DNA from: Metabacillus idriensis
Lineage (GTDB): Bacteria; Bacillota; Bacilli; Bacillales; Bacillaceae
Reading direction: 5' to 3'
Assembly: GCF_009674765.1 (NCBI RefSeq)
Contig: NZ_WKKF01000008.1
Coordinates: forward strand, 62,001 to 126,000
DNA: 64,000 nucleotides
Of the stretch, positions 35,381 to 44,299 are shown one piece after another; within the stretch, counting starts at the first letter, position 1; each line of letters opens with the position of its first letter. The notes below the pieces were generated by a model. It was not told the DNA's origin, did no database searches, and saw only the letters and a program-made list of their open reading frames with translations. The position numbers and the translations under genes are program-made.

Positions 35381-35726
35381 TCCAATGCCCTCCTAAAGAA
35401 AACTAAATCGTTTTTTTCTTCGATTCATAATCTCATTCAACAATCATATCTTGAAAAAGCAGTCCTTAGTTTCATGCAGTTTCCAGATTCCCAGTATACG
35501 GCTGATGATGTACCATTTCATGAAAGGAAGAGCCGTTTACCTGTTGCGGAAACCTTAATAAAGTATTTTTTATTTCGTGAGTTTTTTACAACAATTGGCA
35601 TTGGATAGCCTGTTCTGACAGCTTTTATAAACTTAGTCATCTATTCAGATTATACTGGGTCCCCTGTGATTAGATGGAAAGTATGTTACACTTAAATCAG
35701 GTCAAACTTGATCGGAGGAAATCATC
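35381..35726. other. Intergenic stretch upstream of the receiver-like gene
   Basis: No supported gene. A 44-codon frame (35474-35608) lacks a ribosome binding site. The last 80 bases are the leader of the gene at 35727. Confidence 0.45.
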
Positions 35727-36071
35727 ATGCAAATTAGTGTCTTCTTAGATGATTACCGAACTTGCCCAAGCGGATATATCTTGGCAGAAACAATAGATCA
35801 ATGCATTAGCCTTTTGCGAAACAACTGTGTTGACCATCTTTCATTGGATCATGATCTTGTGAGCAAAACAAGAAATGGACTTATGCTCGTCGAGTACATG
35901 GTTAAAAATCACCTTTATGCTAACCGCATCACGATTCATTCCGCAAATGCAGTCGGAAGCAAAGCGATGTACAGGCATCTAAAAAAAGCACAAGAAGATT
36001 TTGAAATGCCTAAATCTATTAAAGTCATCTTAAAACCAATGCCCCTTCATTCTATTGCTGCCTGCCGCTAA
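35727..36071 (+). CDS. Cyclic-phosphate processing receiver-domain protein
   Basis: 114 residues matching the small receiver-like family often linked to RNA cyclic-phosphate ends: N-terminal VFLDDYRTCPSGYILAETID, the central LSLDHDLVSKTRNG, and ITIHSANAVGSKAM with the conserved His-Ser near residue 75. Lacks an output domain. ATG at 35727 with GGAGG upstream and its own terminator. The family name comes from comparative genomics. The actual reaction is unproven and no RNA ligase gene is adjacent. Confidence 0.65.
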   Translation: MQISVFLDDYRTCPSGYILAETIDQCISLLRNNCVDHLSLDHDLVSKTRNGLMLVEYMVKNHLYANRITIHSANAVGSKAMYRHLKKAQEDFEMPKSIKVILKPMPLHSIAACR

Positions 36072-36101
36072 CAGGCGACTTGAAAAATATAGCACATTTT
36101 T

Positions 36102-36133
36102 GAGGTATTACTTAAAAACTGATGCCTCTTTTT
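36102..36133 (+). terminator. Terminator of the receiver-like gene
   Basis: GAGGTAT / ATGCCTC stem followed by TTTTTAAT on the plus strand. Confidence 0.75.
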
Positions 36134-36140
36134 AATGCCT

Positions 36141-37553
36141 TTAAAATCCTTTTTCTACAATAAATTCTCCATCCTTTGCATCAATAAAAGAAAGATTTCC
36201 TTTAAACAGGGGATAGACGGGCTTATAAACGAGCTGATAATAGCTTTCTGAATGATCCTTATATTCTTTGGTCCATTGCTGTTCAACTTTGAAGACGGAT
36301 GAAAATAGTTCAATGGCGTTCTCTTTTGATATACCAGGATTCCGATTTACTGATATGAGAAGCTTCGGTTCCACCTCAGGTCCAAGATAGTGTGTAATCT
36401 TTCCAGTTGTTCGGTTTACATTGATTCTGGCCGTCCCATATCTAACAGAGATACCATAGTGAATAAGATCAAATTGAAAAAGAGCTCTTTCCTCATCACT
36501 TTCTATTTCCTGATCCATCATGAAATAAAGATGAGCATTAGGATAAATGGCATTCAAAAACTGAACTGCTGTTCTTTCACATTCTTTTATGCTCAGTAAT
36601 TGATTTCCTGAAGTTTCATAAAAAGAAACGAAACCTAATAATTTCCCGGTTTCTTTATCACGCTTTACTTTTATCGTATTTTCATTTCGTTTGTTAAAAA
36701 AAGTCATGATGCTATCATCTGCCGCAGCTGGTTCGTCCCCATCTTTTCTATAAACAAGTCCGATCGCATCCCCTAAATCCTGCTCACGAATTTTTGTAAA
36801 GTCTGCATCTAAATTTGTTAATACTTCCGGGGAGCCTAAGAATTCAAACTTAGACAAATTTTTATAAGCTGGTTCTGGTTCTGGTTCTTCTTGTTGGTGC
36901 TGTTCCCTTAAAACCTTTAGACCTCCATCTGCCGGCACCTCATAAAAACGCAATTCTGGCTCATACACTAAGTGAGGAAGGTTATCTCCATTTTCATAGA
37001 GTTCTTCATTAAGGCTGACTATCATCAGATTCATTTGTATGTCTTTCAGAAATTCACCTCTGACTTTTTCTTCAGGCTGCAGGCATTCCGGAAAAACAAT
37101 GTGTTCAGCTGCCCCATCATAATGGAACTGCATGATTTCACCGTATTCATTAATATCTATGTAAAAACCGGTAAATGGCAAAGGCAAATCCAATTCCATC
37201 TGGATATACGAAACTCGAAGCCTTTCTTCTATTTTTTGAACACGCTCTTCCTTAAACTTACTAATGACACCAGGATAATGAATCTCAGTAAATTGTAATG
37301 CTTTTTTTATTAAGTCCTCTTGATTTAAGATATCGCGCAGCATTTCTTCAGTTGATTTGTCTTTTGTAAAATCAATCAGCTGCCCGTTTCCATCAAGCTC
37401 AATCCAGATTCCCATATCTTCTTCATCGGGATGCTTCCAAGCAAAAACAGCCCTGGCTCCATCCTCAGAATAATCTTCTATCTCAAGCTTATATTCACTT
37501 GGAATCACACAAATCTGCCTTGCTTTCTTTTTTAAAATATCCTTCTTATGCAT
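36141..37553 (-). CDS. YcdB/YcdC (DUF4901) repeat protein
   Basis: 470 residues with the repeated beta-rich YcdB/YcdC pattern (GIWIELDGNGQLIDFTKDKS and GFYIDINEYGEIMQFHYDG at the N-terminus; again RDKETGKLLGFVSFYETSGN and ARINVNRTTGKITHYLG in the C-terminal half). The protein thus looks like an internal tandem of peptidase-propeptide-like (PepSY-like) modules. No signal peptide is seen, so it is probably cytoplasmic. ATG at 37553 with AAAGGAG upstream. Function unknown in this family. Confidence 0.78.
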   Translation of the reverse strand: MHKKDILKKKARQICVIPSEYKLEIEDYSEDGARAVFAWKHPDEEDMGIWIELDGNGQLIDFTKDKSTEEMLRDILNQEDLIKKALQFTEIHYPGVISKFKEERVQKIEERLRVSYIQMELDLPLPFTGFYIDINEYGEIMQFHYDGAAEHIVFPECLQPEEKVRGEFLKDIQMNLMIVSLNEELYENGDNLPHLVYEPELRFYEVPADGGLKVLREQHQQEEPEPEPAYKNLSKFEFLGSPEVLTNLDADFTKIREQDLGDAIGLVYRKDGDEPAAADDSIMTFFNKRNENTIKVKRDKETGKLLGFVSFYETSGNQLLSIKECERTAVQFLNAIYPNAHLYFMMDQEIESDEERALFQFDLIHYGISVRYGTARINVNRTTGKITHYLGPEVEPKLLISVNRNPGISKENAIELFSSVFKVEQQWTKEYKDHSESYYQLVYKPVYPLFKGNLSFIDAKDGEFIVEKGF

Positions 37554-37676
37554 TTCCTTCTCCTTTATAAGAGCGCGAGTCTTTTTACTTTAATTACGAA
37601 GGGAAAGCAAGAAAAGTTTCATAGAATGAATAAAAAGATTCCGTCCACAGGCCTATTATTTCAGCAGAGTGCAGAA

Positions 37677-37709
37677 AAAAGCCCTATCTCTAATTTAGAG
37701 CAGGACTTT
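37677..37709 (-). terminator. Terminator of the CWB2 protein gene
   Basis: AAAGTCCTGCTCTAA / TTAGAGATAGGGCTTT hairpin on the minus strand followed by TTTCTGC. Confidence 0.8.
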
Positions 37710-37723
37710 AAAATTTCATTGTA

Positions 37724-38692
37724 TTATTTGAACAATTTTTCGATCGTGCTGTCAGGAAGAGCTTTTTCTCCGCCGACGATGAAGTATTCTTCTGCTAAAT
37801 CAGCATAATCCTGGATGGTTGCCTTAGTTGCTTGTGCTGGATTAGATGGATCTGTTAGAACAATTCCATTTCCCCATACTGCAGCCAATGCAGATGCTGA
37901 AAGAGCATCTGGGAAGTTTTTGCCCGTAGCAATAAATGGTGCATCCATCGCAAATAATTCAATGTCATAGCCGAAGTCAATAATTTCCCTGTTTGTTTCA
38001 TATCGATCGGCTCCGCTTAATCGAAGCGGGTCAGGCAGTGAATGTAAGACTTTGTCTGAAACTGCTCCAGTTCCTCCTACAACAATTGCTCCCTCTGCAT
38101 TTGAGGAATTAACAAAAGAACCGACAGATTGAGGAAGTTCTGTTTTCTTAGTCAGAAGAATCGGCCACTGTGCTTGAGCTGATAGAGGCGCCACTGAAAG
38201 AGCATCTGCAAAGTTCTCTCCTGAAGCTACTACCAAGCCATCTGTTATGCCTACTTCTTGAGCAATTTTTACAGATGTTTCATAACGGTCAATGCCGCTG
38301 ATTCGCGTAACGGTTTGAATACCCATTGCTTTAAGTTCTTTTTCAACATTAGCTGAAATAACAGAAGCTCCGCCAATTAGGAATACTTTACTTACTCCTA
38401 AGCCCATCAATTCTTCTTTCACACTTTCTGGTAAAGAATCCTTTTCTGTTAACAGTAATGGCGCTTCATATTTATAAGCAAGCGGTGTAGCACTTAAAGC
38501 ATCAGGAAAAGCACTTCCAGTTGCAATTACTGCAACTTCTGATTTGTCCCATCCCTCAAAAGAAATATTAGCTGAAGTTTCATAACGATCCAATCCTGAA
38601 ATACGGTATGTATCCGCAGTTCCTGCTGCACTAGCTTGTCCAAATGGAAGGCTGAGTACTAATAATGCTGATAATGCAAGTGACTTTTTCAT
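37724..38692 (-). CDS. Secreted protein of three cell-wall-binding (CWB2) repeats
   Basis: 322 residues: signal peptide (about 1-22) followed by three CWB2 repeats of about 95 residues, each starting R(I/L)SG(L/I/A)DRYET at about 30, 130 and 225. CWB2 modules bind anionic wall polymers non-covalently. No catalytic domain is present, so the product consists only of the wall anchor. ATG at 38692 with GGGGGA upstream. It might act as a wall-coating or adhesin fragment. No signs of truncation, since it has its own signal and terminator. Confidence 0.88.
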   Translation of the reverse strand: MKKSLALSALLVLSLPFGQASAAGTADTYRISGLDRYETSANISFEGWDKSEVAVIATGSAFPDALSATPLAYKYEAPLLLTEKDSLPESVKEELMGLGVSKVFLIGGASVISANVEKELKAMGIQTVTRISGIDRYETSVKIAQEVGITDGLVVASGENFADALSVAPLSAQAQWPILLTKKTELPQSVGSFVNSSNAEGAIVVGGTGAVSDKVLHSLPDPLRLSGADRYETNREIIDFGYDIELFAMDAPFIATGKNFPDALSASALAAVWGNGIVLTDPSNPAQATKATIQDYADLAEEYFIVGGEKALPDSTIEKLFK

Positions 38693-39201
38693 AAGATCCC
38701 CCTAAGTTATATAATCTACCAAACTCCTAAATTATAATGAATTCTTAGTCATTATGTAATCGCTTTTTTACAAAATAAGGAAACGGCATAAGCTATTTTT
38801 TTCGTCAAATATCGACAGAAATAACTAACTGTATTTTATTATAAAAAATTATGTTTTTCACTATAATCAAAACGCTTACAGACTTCTCAATTATAGTGTA
38901 AATGTTCTTTAAAAAATAGGCTATGTTAAATTCTAATGTTGATTTTTGACCATAAGAAAACCACCTTTGTGAAAAGGCGGTTAATTGAGTTATCGTACCC
39001 GTCGCACAATAATAAGCTATAATTTTGAACCACACCATGGACAAAAATTAATTCCTTACTTGAAGAGCCTCCATCATGAATTATCAATCCGTATTTATTA
39101 AACATATATATATCAGTATTTCATTCCTCAAAATAGTATTCGGAACAAATAACTTAGCTTGAACGAAACAAGATTATTCGAGTCATGACAGGCACGATTT
39201 A
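38693..39201. other. Intergenic stretch without supported gene
   Basis: Very AT-rich. Contains a hairpin at 38957-38982 and the left copy of a TGACAGGCAC motif. A 79-codon minus-strand frame (38805-39044) spans the hairpin and lacks a ribosome binding site. Confidence 0.5.
38957..38982 (-). terminator. Terminator hairpin
   Basis: AACCGCCTTT / AAAGGTGGTT followed on the minus strand by TTCTTATGG. Downstream of the decayed SRPBCC gene. Confidence 0.7.
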
Positions 39202-39503
39202 CTATTTCTCCAGATAATTCTTCAACCCATCCAAATCCTTGGCACAAATTTTTCGGTATGTGCCTGTCATTAGTTTACTAACCAGTTTTGCAATTCCAGT
39301 CATCCCTTTAATTTCACCGCGTAAAGTAACCTCTGTAGCATTCCCTAATTCTTTAATTGAATATGTATAAAAATGTTCCCCTTTACCGCTTGTCCCTTTT
39401 GAACCGTCTATATAGAGCTGAATTTTATTAGGCTCCAGACCCGTTACTTTTAATACTTCCGCCCCTGACTTTTTAACTCCTTAATTGGAAAACGTGCCTG
39501 TCA
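39184..39503. repeat. Inverted TGACAGGCACG motifs bracketing the SRPBCC remnant
   Basis: CATGACAGGCACG at 39184-39196 and CGTGCCTGTCAT at 39492-39503 are inverted copies. A third, inward copy (ATGTGCCTGTCAT, about 39256-39268) lies within the coding remnant. Confidence 0.6.
39202..39482 (-). pseudogene. 5'-truncated SRPBCC (polyketide cyclase-type) gene
   Basis: A 93-codon open frame without start codon ends at a TAG (39202-39204). The peptide reads GVKKSGAEVLKVTGLEPNKI, YIDGSKGTSGKGEHFYTYSI, ATEVTLRGEIKGMTGIAKLV and GTYRKICAKDLDGLKNYLEK, the C-terminal half of an SRPBCC-fold protein with its last helix. The N-terminal half is absent. The sequence upstream ends at an inverted TGACAGGCAC motif, suggesting loss by rearrangement. 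Confidence 0.65.
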
Positions 39504-39564
39504 TACTCCGAAACTTGGTAGTTTGAATACAAAAAGTTTATTAAACAACCCTGCCCGTTAGAGC

Positions 39565-39974
39565 TTAACAAGAATAAGCAGAAAGCCGAAGTTTGGCGTT
39601 CGTGTCAGTAACCGTAAACAGGCATGACTTAACCAACATATTCTTCTTATTCGATGAAGAGTTCTCATATTCCTTGCTGTCTATATAACGAAACCAAGCC
39701 AAATAATGTTGAAAATATTTGGTTGAAACACCATTGAAGCGGTCCATCCATTTCTTCAAGCGGCTGTGGTTGCTGTTCACGTTTTGGATGTGGTACACGC
39801 CTTTCACCCGTTGTTTTCCATCGGACTTGAATCGGTAATGAGGCAAGCCTTTTCGTCAATTGCTCGAACGGGAGCCGACACACCATTGGTTCGGGATTGC
39901 AAAAAGAAGATAAGTTCCTGCTTACCCTTATCGTCTAATGTATCAGCAAGCTTTTTTAGCTCTTTTACATCCAT
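39565..39974 (-). pseudogene. Decayed IS1595-type (ISXO2-like) transposase
   Basis: ATG at 39974 (MDVKELKKLADTLDDKGKQE) opens the N-terminus and reads into VRAIDEKACLITDS before a stop. In another frame the C-terminus follows: LPHYRFKSDGKQRVKGVYHI, NSNHSRLKKWMDRFNGVSTK and YLAWFRYI, typical of the end of IS1595 transposases. The zinc ribbon and most of the DDE core (about 150 residues) are missing, and a frameshift separates the parts. No intact terminal repeats were recognised. Confidence 0.8.
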
Positions 39975-40063
39975 AGACAAATCATCTCCGAATCGAATTA
40001 TTATCTATATTACAGAACATTCGTTCGTAATTATCAAATATGAACATTAAGGTTTAACATAGC

Positions 40064-40096
40064 CAAAAAATAAAAGAGACTGCATGCGCAGCCTCT
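40064..40096 (-). terminator. Terminator of the 43-residue gene
   Basis: AGAGGCTGCGCATGCAGTCT hairpin on the minus strand followed by CTTTTATTTTTTGG. Confidence 0.75.
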
Positions 40097-40120
40097 CGAA
40101 TACTATGCTTCTTTAGATTG

Positions 40121-40252
40121 TCAGTCGTTCTTCTTCTGCCCGCTTCTCGCACGGTTTCTGTCTAATTCAGCCGCATATTCCTCTTGCGTTTTACCCTGTT
40201 TTTGACTTTCGGATTGAATTTTTTTGAATTTGTTATCATTTAAGTCTGGCAT
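40121..40252 (-). CDS. Small hydrophilic 43-residue protein
   Basis: Begins MPDLNDNKFKKIQSESQKQG and ends RNRARSGQKKND. An ideal AAGGAGGTG lies 7 bases upstream of the ATG at 40252, and a terminator follows. It is rich in Lys, Gln and Asn, without membrane segment, and resembles the short charged proteins common among Bacillus sporulation or stress products. No family can be named. The quality of the translation signals makes it a real gene. Confidence 0.75.
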   Translation of the reverse strand: MPDLNDNKFKKIQSESQKQGKTQEEYAAELDRNRARSGQKKND

Positions 40253-40451
40253 GTTTGCACCTCCTTATGACAGGAATATTTTGTGCTGCTGCCATCAAAT
40301 TTATTCCAGTCCTAAGAAATTCATATAAGCTCTCCACAATCTCCTGAAGCTTTATTCTGCCATGGGGATCATAAAACAAAACTCAATATAATGCCAGCAC
40401 CAGCAAAAACAAAGATAGAACATAAATCTTACCTTTTCAGTGTTTTCTCAT

Positions 40452-40976
40452 TTATGAACACGTTTTATAATAAACAACAGTCGTATCCAGTTTTCCTTCT
40501 GCTGATTCAGCGTAGTAAGGGATTCTGCCACATTCGTTATAACCAAGTGAGGGGTAAAGCTGATTGGACACATCGCCTTCTCTTGTATCAAGAACTAACA
40601 AAGATCTCTTTTCCTGTTTAGCACGCTCTTCAGCTTTTTCCATTAATAATCGGGCGATCCCTTTTCTTCGATAGTCCGGATGCGTGATGAGCTTAGCAAT
40701 TTCTGCCCGATGGCGTCCATTTGGCTTTGTGCATAAATGCAGCTGCACACTGCCTGCAACTTCTTGATTCACTTTCGCGATTAGTAAAATTACACTTGGT
40801 TCTAATACAGTTTCCCAATATTCTTTTGCCTGAAAAAGGGTCATAGGCGGAAGAAACCCTATTGATGCGCCTGCCTCTACTGTCTTAATTAATAGATCAG
40901 AAAGCTGGTCAATATTCTCATCTACCGTTATTAATTCTGCAATTTTCACTTCGTATGACAGCTTAAACCCCTCCAT
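40452..40976 (-). CDS. GNAT-family N-acetyltransferase
   Basis: 174 residues. The acetyl-CoA-binding motif appears as ITHPDYRRKGIARLLMEKAE (about 105-124), followed by LVLDTREGDVSNQLYPSLGY. The ATG at 40976 itself lies in ATGGAGGGG, so the true start may be a later codon such as the GTG ten codons downstream. The substrate is unknown. It follows the serine-hydrolase gene by only 7 bases and is likely cotranscribed. Confidence 0.85.
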   Translation of the reverse strand: MEGFKLSYEVKIAELITVDENIDQLSDLLIKTVEAGASIGFLPPMTLFQAKEYWETVLEPSVILLIAKVNQEVAGSVQLHLCTKPNGRHRAEIAKLITHPDYRRKGIARLLMEKAEERAKQEKRSLLVLDTREGDVSNQLYPSLGYNECGRIPYYAESAEGKLDTTVVYYKTCS

Positions 40977-40983
40977 TCTTCTT

Positions 40984-42060
40984 TTATTTTATATGATGAT
41001 TTTGAATATTCAAATTTCCAAAAACCAATTCGTCAATGATTTGTCCCACCAAAGAGTCATTTTGCGGCTTTCCAGGATCAGCATTGATCATGACGGCGAT
41101 CCCGCTTTGCATCCTCGGATAAGCAATCAGCATACACTGAAACCCGACTCCCCATCCTTTTGAGACAAAATATGGTCCTCTTTCATCCTTGAGGAGAAAT
41201 ACACCCAGGCCGGCAGCCTTCTCACTTCCAAAACCCGTTAACATCAAACAAGCCAAATCTTGTTCCAGGATTGAATTCTTTTCCCCGATCCAAGAATCCG
41301 TAACCGCGAGTGCTAATTTCGCCAAGTCAGATGGTGTTGACCATAGACCAGAGCCTGCCGGATACGGATAATATGCCCGCTTTCCTTCAACTGTGTTTCC
41401 ATTCCTGCTATGTCCAGCAGCTGCATTTACATGAAGTGTTTTTATTTGATCATAATAATTCCAATAATATGTATCCTTAAGACCCAAAGGAGACATAACC
41501 AGCTGATGCATCACAGCGTGAAATGATTCTCCAGTCACATCTTCTACAACTTGCTCAATTACACAATAACCTGCATCTGAATAGGAAAACTCACTTTCCG
41601 GAACATAAGAAACTTGAAGAGGCTGAGGATGGTACCGGGTTATCCCTTTAAATATATCAAGCATAGTTGGAAGAGGATCCTGCTCCTGATACATGTCAAA
41701 GCTGCCTATTGGATCTATAAAGCCTCCTTGATGTGAAAGTAAGTTCCGAAGCGTCACCTTTTTTTGCTTTGTAAATTGATTTTCAGGAATATGCCATGAA
41801 GTTAAGTAGTTGTTTACATCTTCTTCTAAATCCAGCATCCCATCCTGTACTAAACGCAGTATACCGATGGCAGTGGTCATTTTGCTGATGGAGCAGGCAT
41901 GAAAAAGAGTGCTTGAAGTAACCATGTTTGAAGTGCCTGCTTCTCCTACCCCATACCCCTTGCTGAAGGCTATTTTTCCTTCTTTGAAAATTGCCAGCGC
42001 CAATCCGGGGATATGATGCTGATCCATTTTTGAATGTATATTCTGCAGGTTTAAACTCAT
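40984..42060 (-). CDS. Serine beta-lactamase-fold hydrolase (class C / AmpH-like)
   Basis: 358 residues of the penicillin-binding/beta-lactamase superfamily. The SxxK motif is Ser57-Ile-Ser-Lys60 (CSISKMT) and the YxN-like motif is YSDAGY (about 165). The third box near GWGVGFQ is less clear. No signal peptide, so it probably acts in the cytoplasm as an esterase or peptidase rather than as a resistance enzyme. I chose the ATG at 42060 with AAAGGAGATG upstream instead of the ORF start at 42159. Confidence 0.85.
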   Translation of the reverse strand: MSLNLQNIHSKMDQHHIPGLALAIFKEGKIAFSKGYGVGEAGTSNMVTSSTLFHACSISKMTTAIGILRLVQDGMLDLEEDVNNYLTSWHIPENQFTKQKKVTLRNLLSHQGGFIDPIGSFDMYQEQDPLPTMLDIFKGITRYHPQPLQVSYVPESEFSYSDAGYCVIEQVVEDVTGESFHAVMHQLVMSPLGLKDTYYWNYYDQIKTLHVNAAAGHSRNGNTVEGKRAYYPYPAGSGLWSTPSDLAKLALAVTDSWIGEKNSILEQDLACLMLTGFGSEKAAGLGVFLLKDERGPYFVSKGWGVGFQCMLIAYPRMQSGIAVMINADPGKPQNDSLVGQIIDELVFGNLNIQNHHIK

Positions 42061-42210
42061 TTTATCATCTCCTTTCTTTTTCACATCTTGTTCCAATTTA
42101 AATTTAATTTGGTTATTGCCTTGCGAATTTATAACAGAGAAAATGCCCGAGGAATACAAAAAGTCCTCTGATTTTTAACTCCTAACCTATAATAATTATG
42201 TTGGTTATTC

Positions 42211-42240
42211 CGAAATCGCCCTCAATTGTATTGAATAAGC
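42211..42240 (-). repeat. Dispersed cassette-type repeat, copy H
   Basis: CCGAAATCGCCCTCAATTGT followed by ATTGAATAAG. It lies 33 bases beyond the stop of the M3 peptidase gene. Confidence 0.6.
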
Positions 42241-42272
42241 TTCTGGCTTAATCACTAACATTCAATTGCAAA

Positions 42273-44027
42273 TCATTCACTACCTAAATTTTTATATTGG
42301 TTTATATCTTTTATCAAACTCAGGATTGATCTTTGCCAAAATTCAGGCTGGGTGAGATCTAAATTAAAATGTTTTTTTATTAGCTGCTCAAGCGGCAGCA
42401 TTCCTGTTTCACTTAAAAATTCTTGGAACTTTTTGCAGAAGTCGCCATTGCCTTTAGATATTTCCAATAGACCAATACTTAATAAGAAACCAAAAGAATA
42501 CGGATAATTATAAAAAGGAACATCAGCTTGATAAAACTGTCCATATTTAATCCACACGTATGGTTCATATTCACTCAACCCATTGCCAAATGCTTTTTCC
42601 TGACTTTGCAGCGAAAGGTTTTCCATCTGCTTTACATCTATCTGTCCATTTTTCCTGCACTCATAAAAGGCGTTTTCAAATAAGAAAGCTCTTCTAATAG
42701 ACATTAGATAATTTAGACCTCGTTCAATCTTCCATCCAAGAATTGCTTTTTTGATTGACTCATCTTGTGTGTCTTCAATGACATAATCAATAAATGCAGT
42801 TTCAAAAAAAATAGAAGAGGTTTCCGCCATTGTCATTTCGAACGTTTCTTCTGAAAAACGCAGGGAAGGAGCAGCTTTCATTTGTTGGAAATGCCAAGCA
42901 TGCCCAAGCTCGTGTGCAAGTCTTCTGGCACTGTCTATGCTATTATCATAGCTTAATGAAATTCTTGACTGACCTTCTGCAAGAAAGGGAGCGCAGAAAC
43001 CGCCAAATGGTTTTGTTTTACGTTGTTCTGCATCTACCCAACCTTTTGTAATTACCTCTTTTATGTATTCGGAAATATTGCTGTCAATAGTTTGAAGAGA
43101 CTTAATGATTCCTTCAATAGCCTGTGAGAATGTAAATTTAAGAGACACATCCTCAGGAGTACTCATCAATTCATGCCATGTAAGTTTGTCTTTCTCTGCA
43201 TCATTGGCTTTTATTTTTAGAAACTCAGAAAGTTCTTTTGATTTGCAATCTACTGCATCCCACATGGCATTGAGAGTTGTGCTGGATATCCCATTCAATT
43301 TTAGAGATTCATCAAGGTAATGAACATTTCTTATTCGATTTTCATTAAGCCTTAGTCCAACCATTTGATTATATATAGATGCAAACACGTTTGCCTGTTT
43401 TTCCAGAGAATGGTTTAGTTCCTTAAATATAAAGGGTCTCTTTGATGAATCGGAGTGTGACATTGCTAAATGATTGGCCTCTCCAAAAGTCAATTCCTTT
43501 TCTCCATCGCCAAGATTCATTCTAACTTCTAAATTATTTCGTATTTGTTCATATACTTCTTGCATACAACTTAATGTTTCTCTCGCAAAACTAGATCTAT
43601 TTTTTTCCTCTTTACTTACCCTTTTGCCTTTAAATATATCTGTTATTAATTGTTTTTCATTAATACTGTTAGCCCATTCATCAAATTCTTTATCACTCAT
43701 CTTGTTTAGCGTTTCTTGCAAATGAGACAAAATAGAACGAACTTGAGATTTTAAGGTTGAAATGCTGCCATTAATAGATGTTAAGAGGGAGGGTTCTACA
43801 TTTTCCGTTGTTAAGCAATAATAAAACGATTCAACTGATTCAATCTGTTTGATTATTTTTGAAAGAGTCAGTAATTCGTTTTCTTTTAAGCTATTTGATC
43901 TAGAATATGTCTCTAAATCTGTTAATTTTTCTTTGATACTATTTATGTGGTTACTTAATTTTTCTAGATCGAATCCGTACAATAGGTTATTTAAACTCCA
44001 ACGAGTCTGAGAATTGATTGTTTCCAT
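42273..44027 (-). CDS. M3-family oligoendopeptidase (PepF-like)
   Basis: 584 residues. The zinc motif HExxH is visible in RRLAHELGHAWH (about 370), with the downstream Glu ligand in FEMTMAETSSIFFE, and GGFCAPFLAEGQSRISLSYD before it, all typical of M3B oligoendopeptidases. Cytoplasmic cleavage of short peptides. Start ATG at 44027, preceded by GGGGGGGCAGGGG. It has an AT-rich composition like the orphan genes and carries repeat copy H 3', so it may be an accessory copy rather than the housekeeping PepF. Confidence 0.87.
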   Translation of the reverse strand: METINSQTRWSLNNLLYGFDLEKLSNHINSIKEKLTDLETYSRSNSLKENELLTLSKIIKQIESVESFYYCLTTENVEPSLLTSINGSISTLKSQVRSILSHLQETLNKMSDKEFDEWANSINEKQLITDIFKGKRVSKEEKNRSSFARETLSCMQEVYEQIRNNLEVRMNLGDGEKELTFGEANHLAMSHSDSSKRPFIFKELNHSLEKQANVFASIYNQMVGLRLNENRIRNVHYLDESLKLNGISSTTLNAMWDAVDCKSKELSEFLKIKANDAEKDKLTWHELMSTPEDVSLKFTFSQAIEGIIKSLQTIDSNISEYIKEVITKGWVDAEQRKTKPFGGFCAPFLAEGQSRISLSYDNSIDSARRLAHELGHAWHFQQMKAAPSLRFSEETFEMTMAETSSIFFETAFIDYVIEDTQDESIKKAILGWKIERGLNYLMSIRRAFLFENAFYECRKNGQIDVKQMENLSLQSQEKAFGNGLSEYEPYVWIKYGQFYQADVPFYNYPYSFGFLLSIGLLEISKGNGDFCKKFQEFLSETGMLPLEQLIKKHFNLDLTQPEFWQRSILSLIKDINQYKNLGSE

Positions 44028-44106
44028 TTCCCCTGCCCCCCCATTTAAATTAGCAGCTTCCATCCAATTATTTCAAAACAAACCCTCAACCTCAATCATT
44101 ATTTTC

Positions 44107-44138
44107 AAAAAAAGAAGCCTATCTTTTTACAGATAAGC
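44107..44138 (-). terminator. Terminator of the hss-hrt genes
   Basis: GCTTATCT / AGATAGGC stem followed on the minus strand by TTCTTTTTTT, about 160 bases after the hssS stop. Confidence 0.8.
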
Positions 44139-44299
44139 TCACTCATTGTTTTATCTTGCAAACTATTACTGCTTCACTGCTTGTAATAGTTATTTTCTTG
44201 TTACTTCAAAGGTTTTATATTCCTCAAAGTAGTCTTTATAGATAACTATTTCATTTTTAAAAAACTTATATTGTACAATTAAACATCTCAATGCTTAAA

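Noticed and set aside
35474-35608. 44-codon plus-strand frame beginning MQFPDSQYTADDV
   Set aside because: No ribosome binding site and no recognisable homology.
38805-39044. 79-residue minus-strand frame
   Set aside because: Very AT-rich, spans a terminator hairpin and lacks a ribosome binding site.
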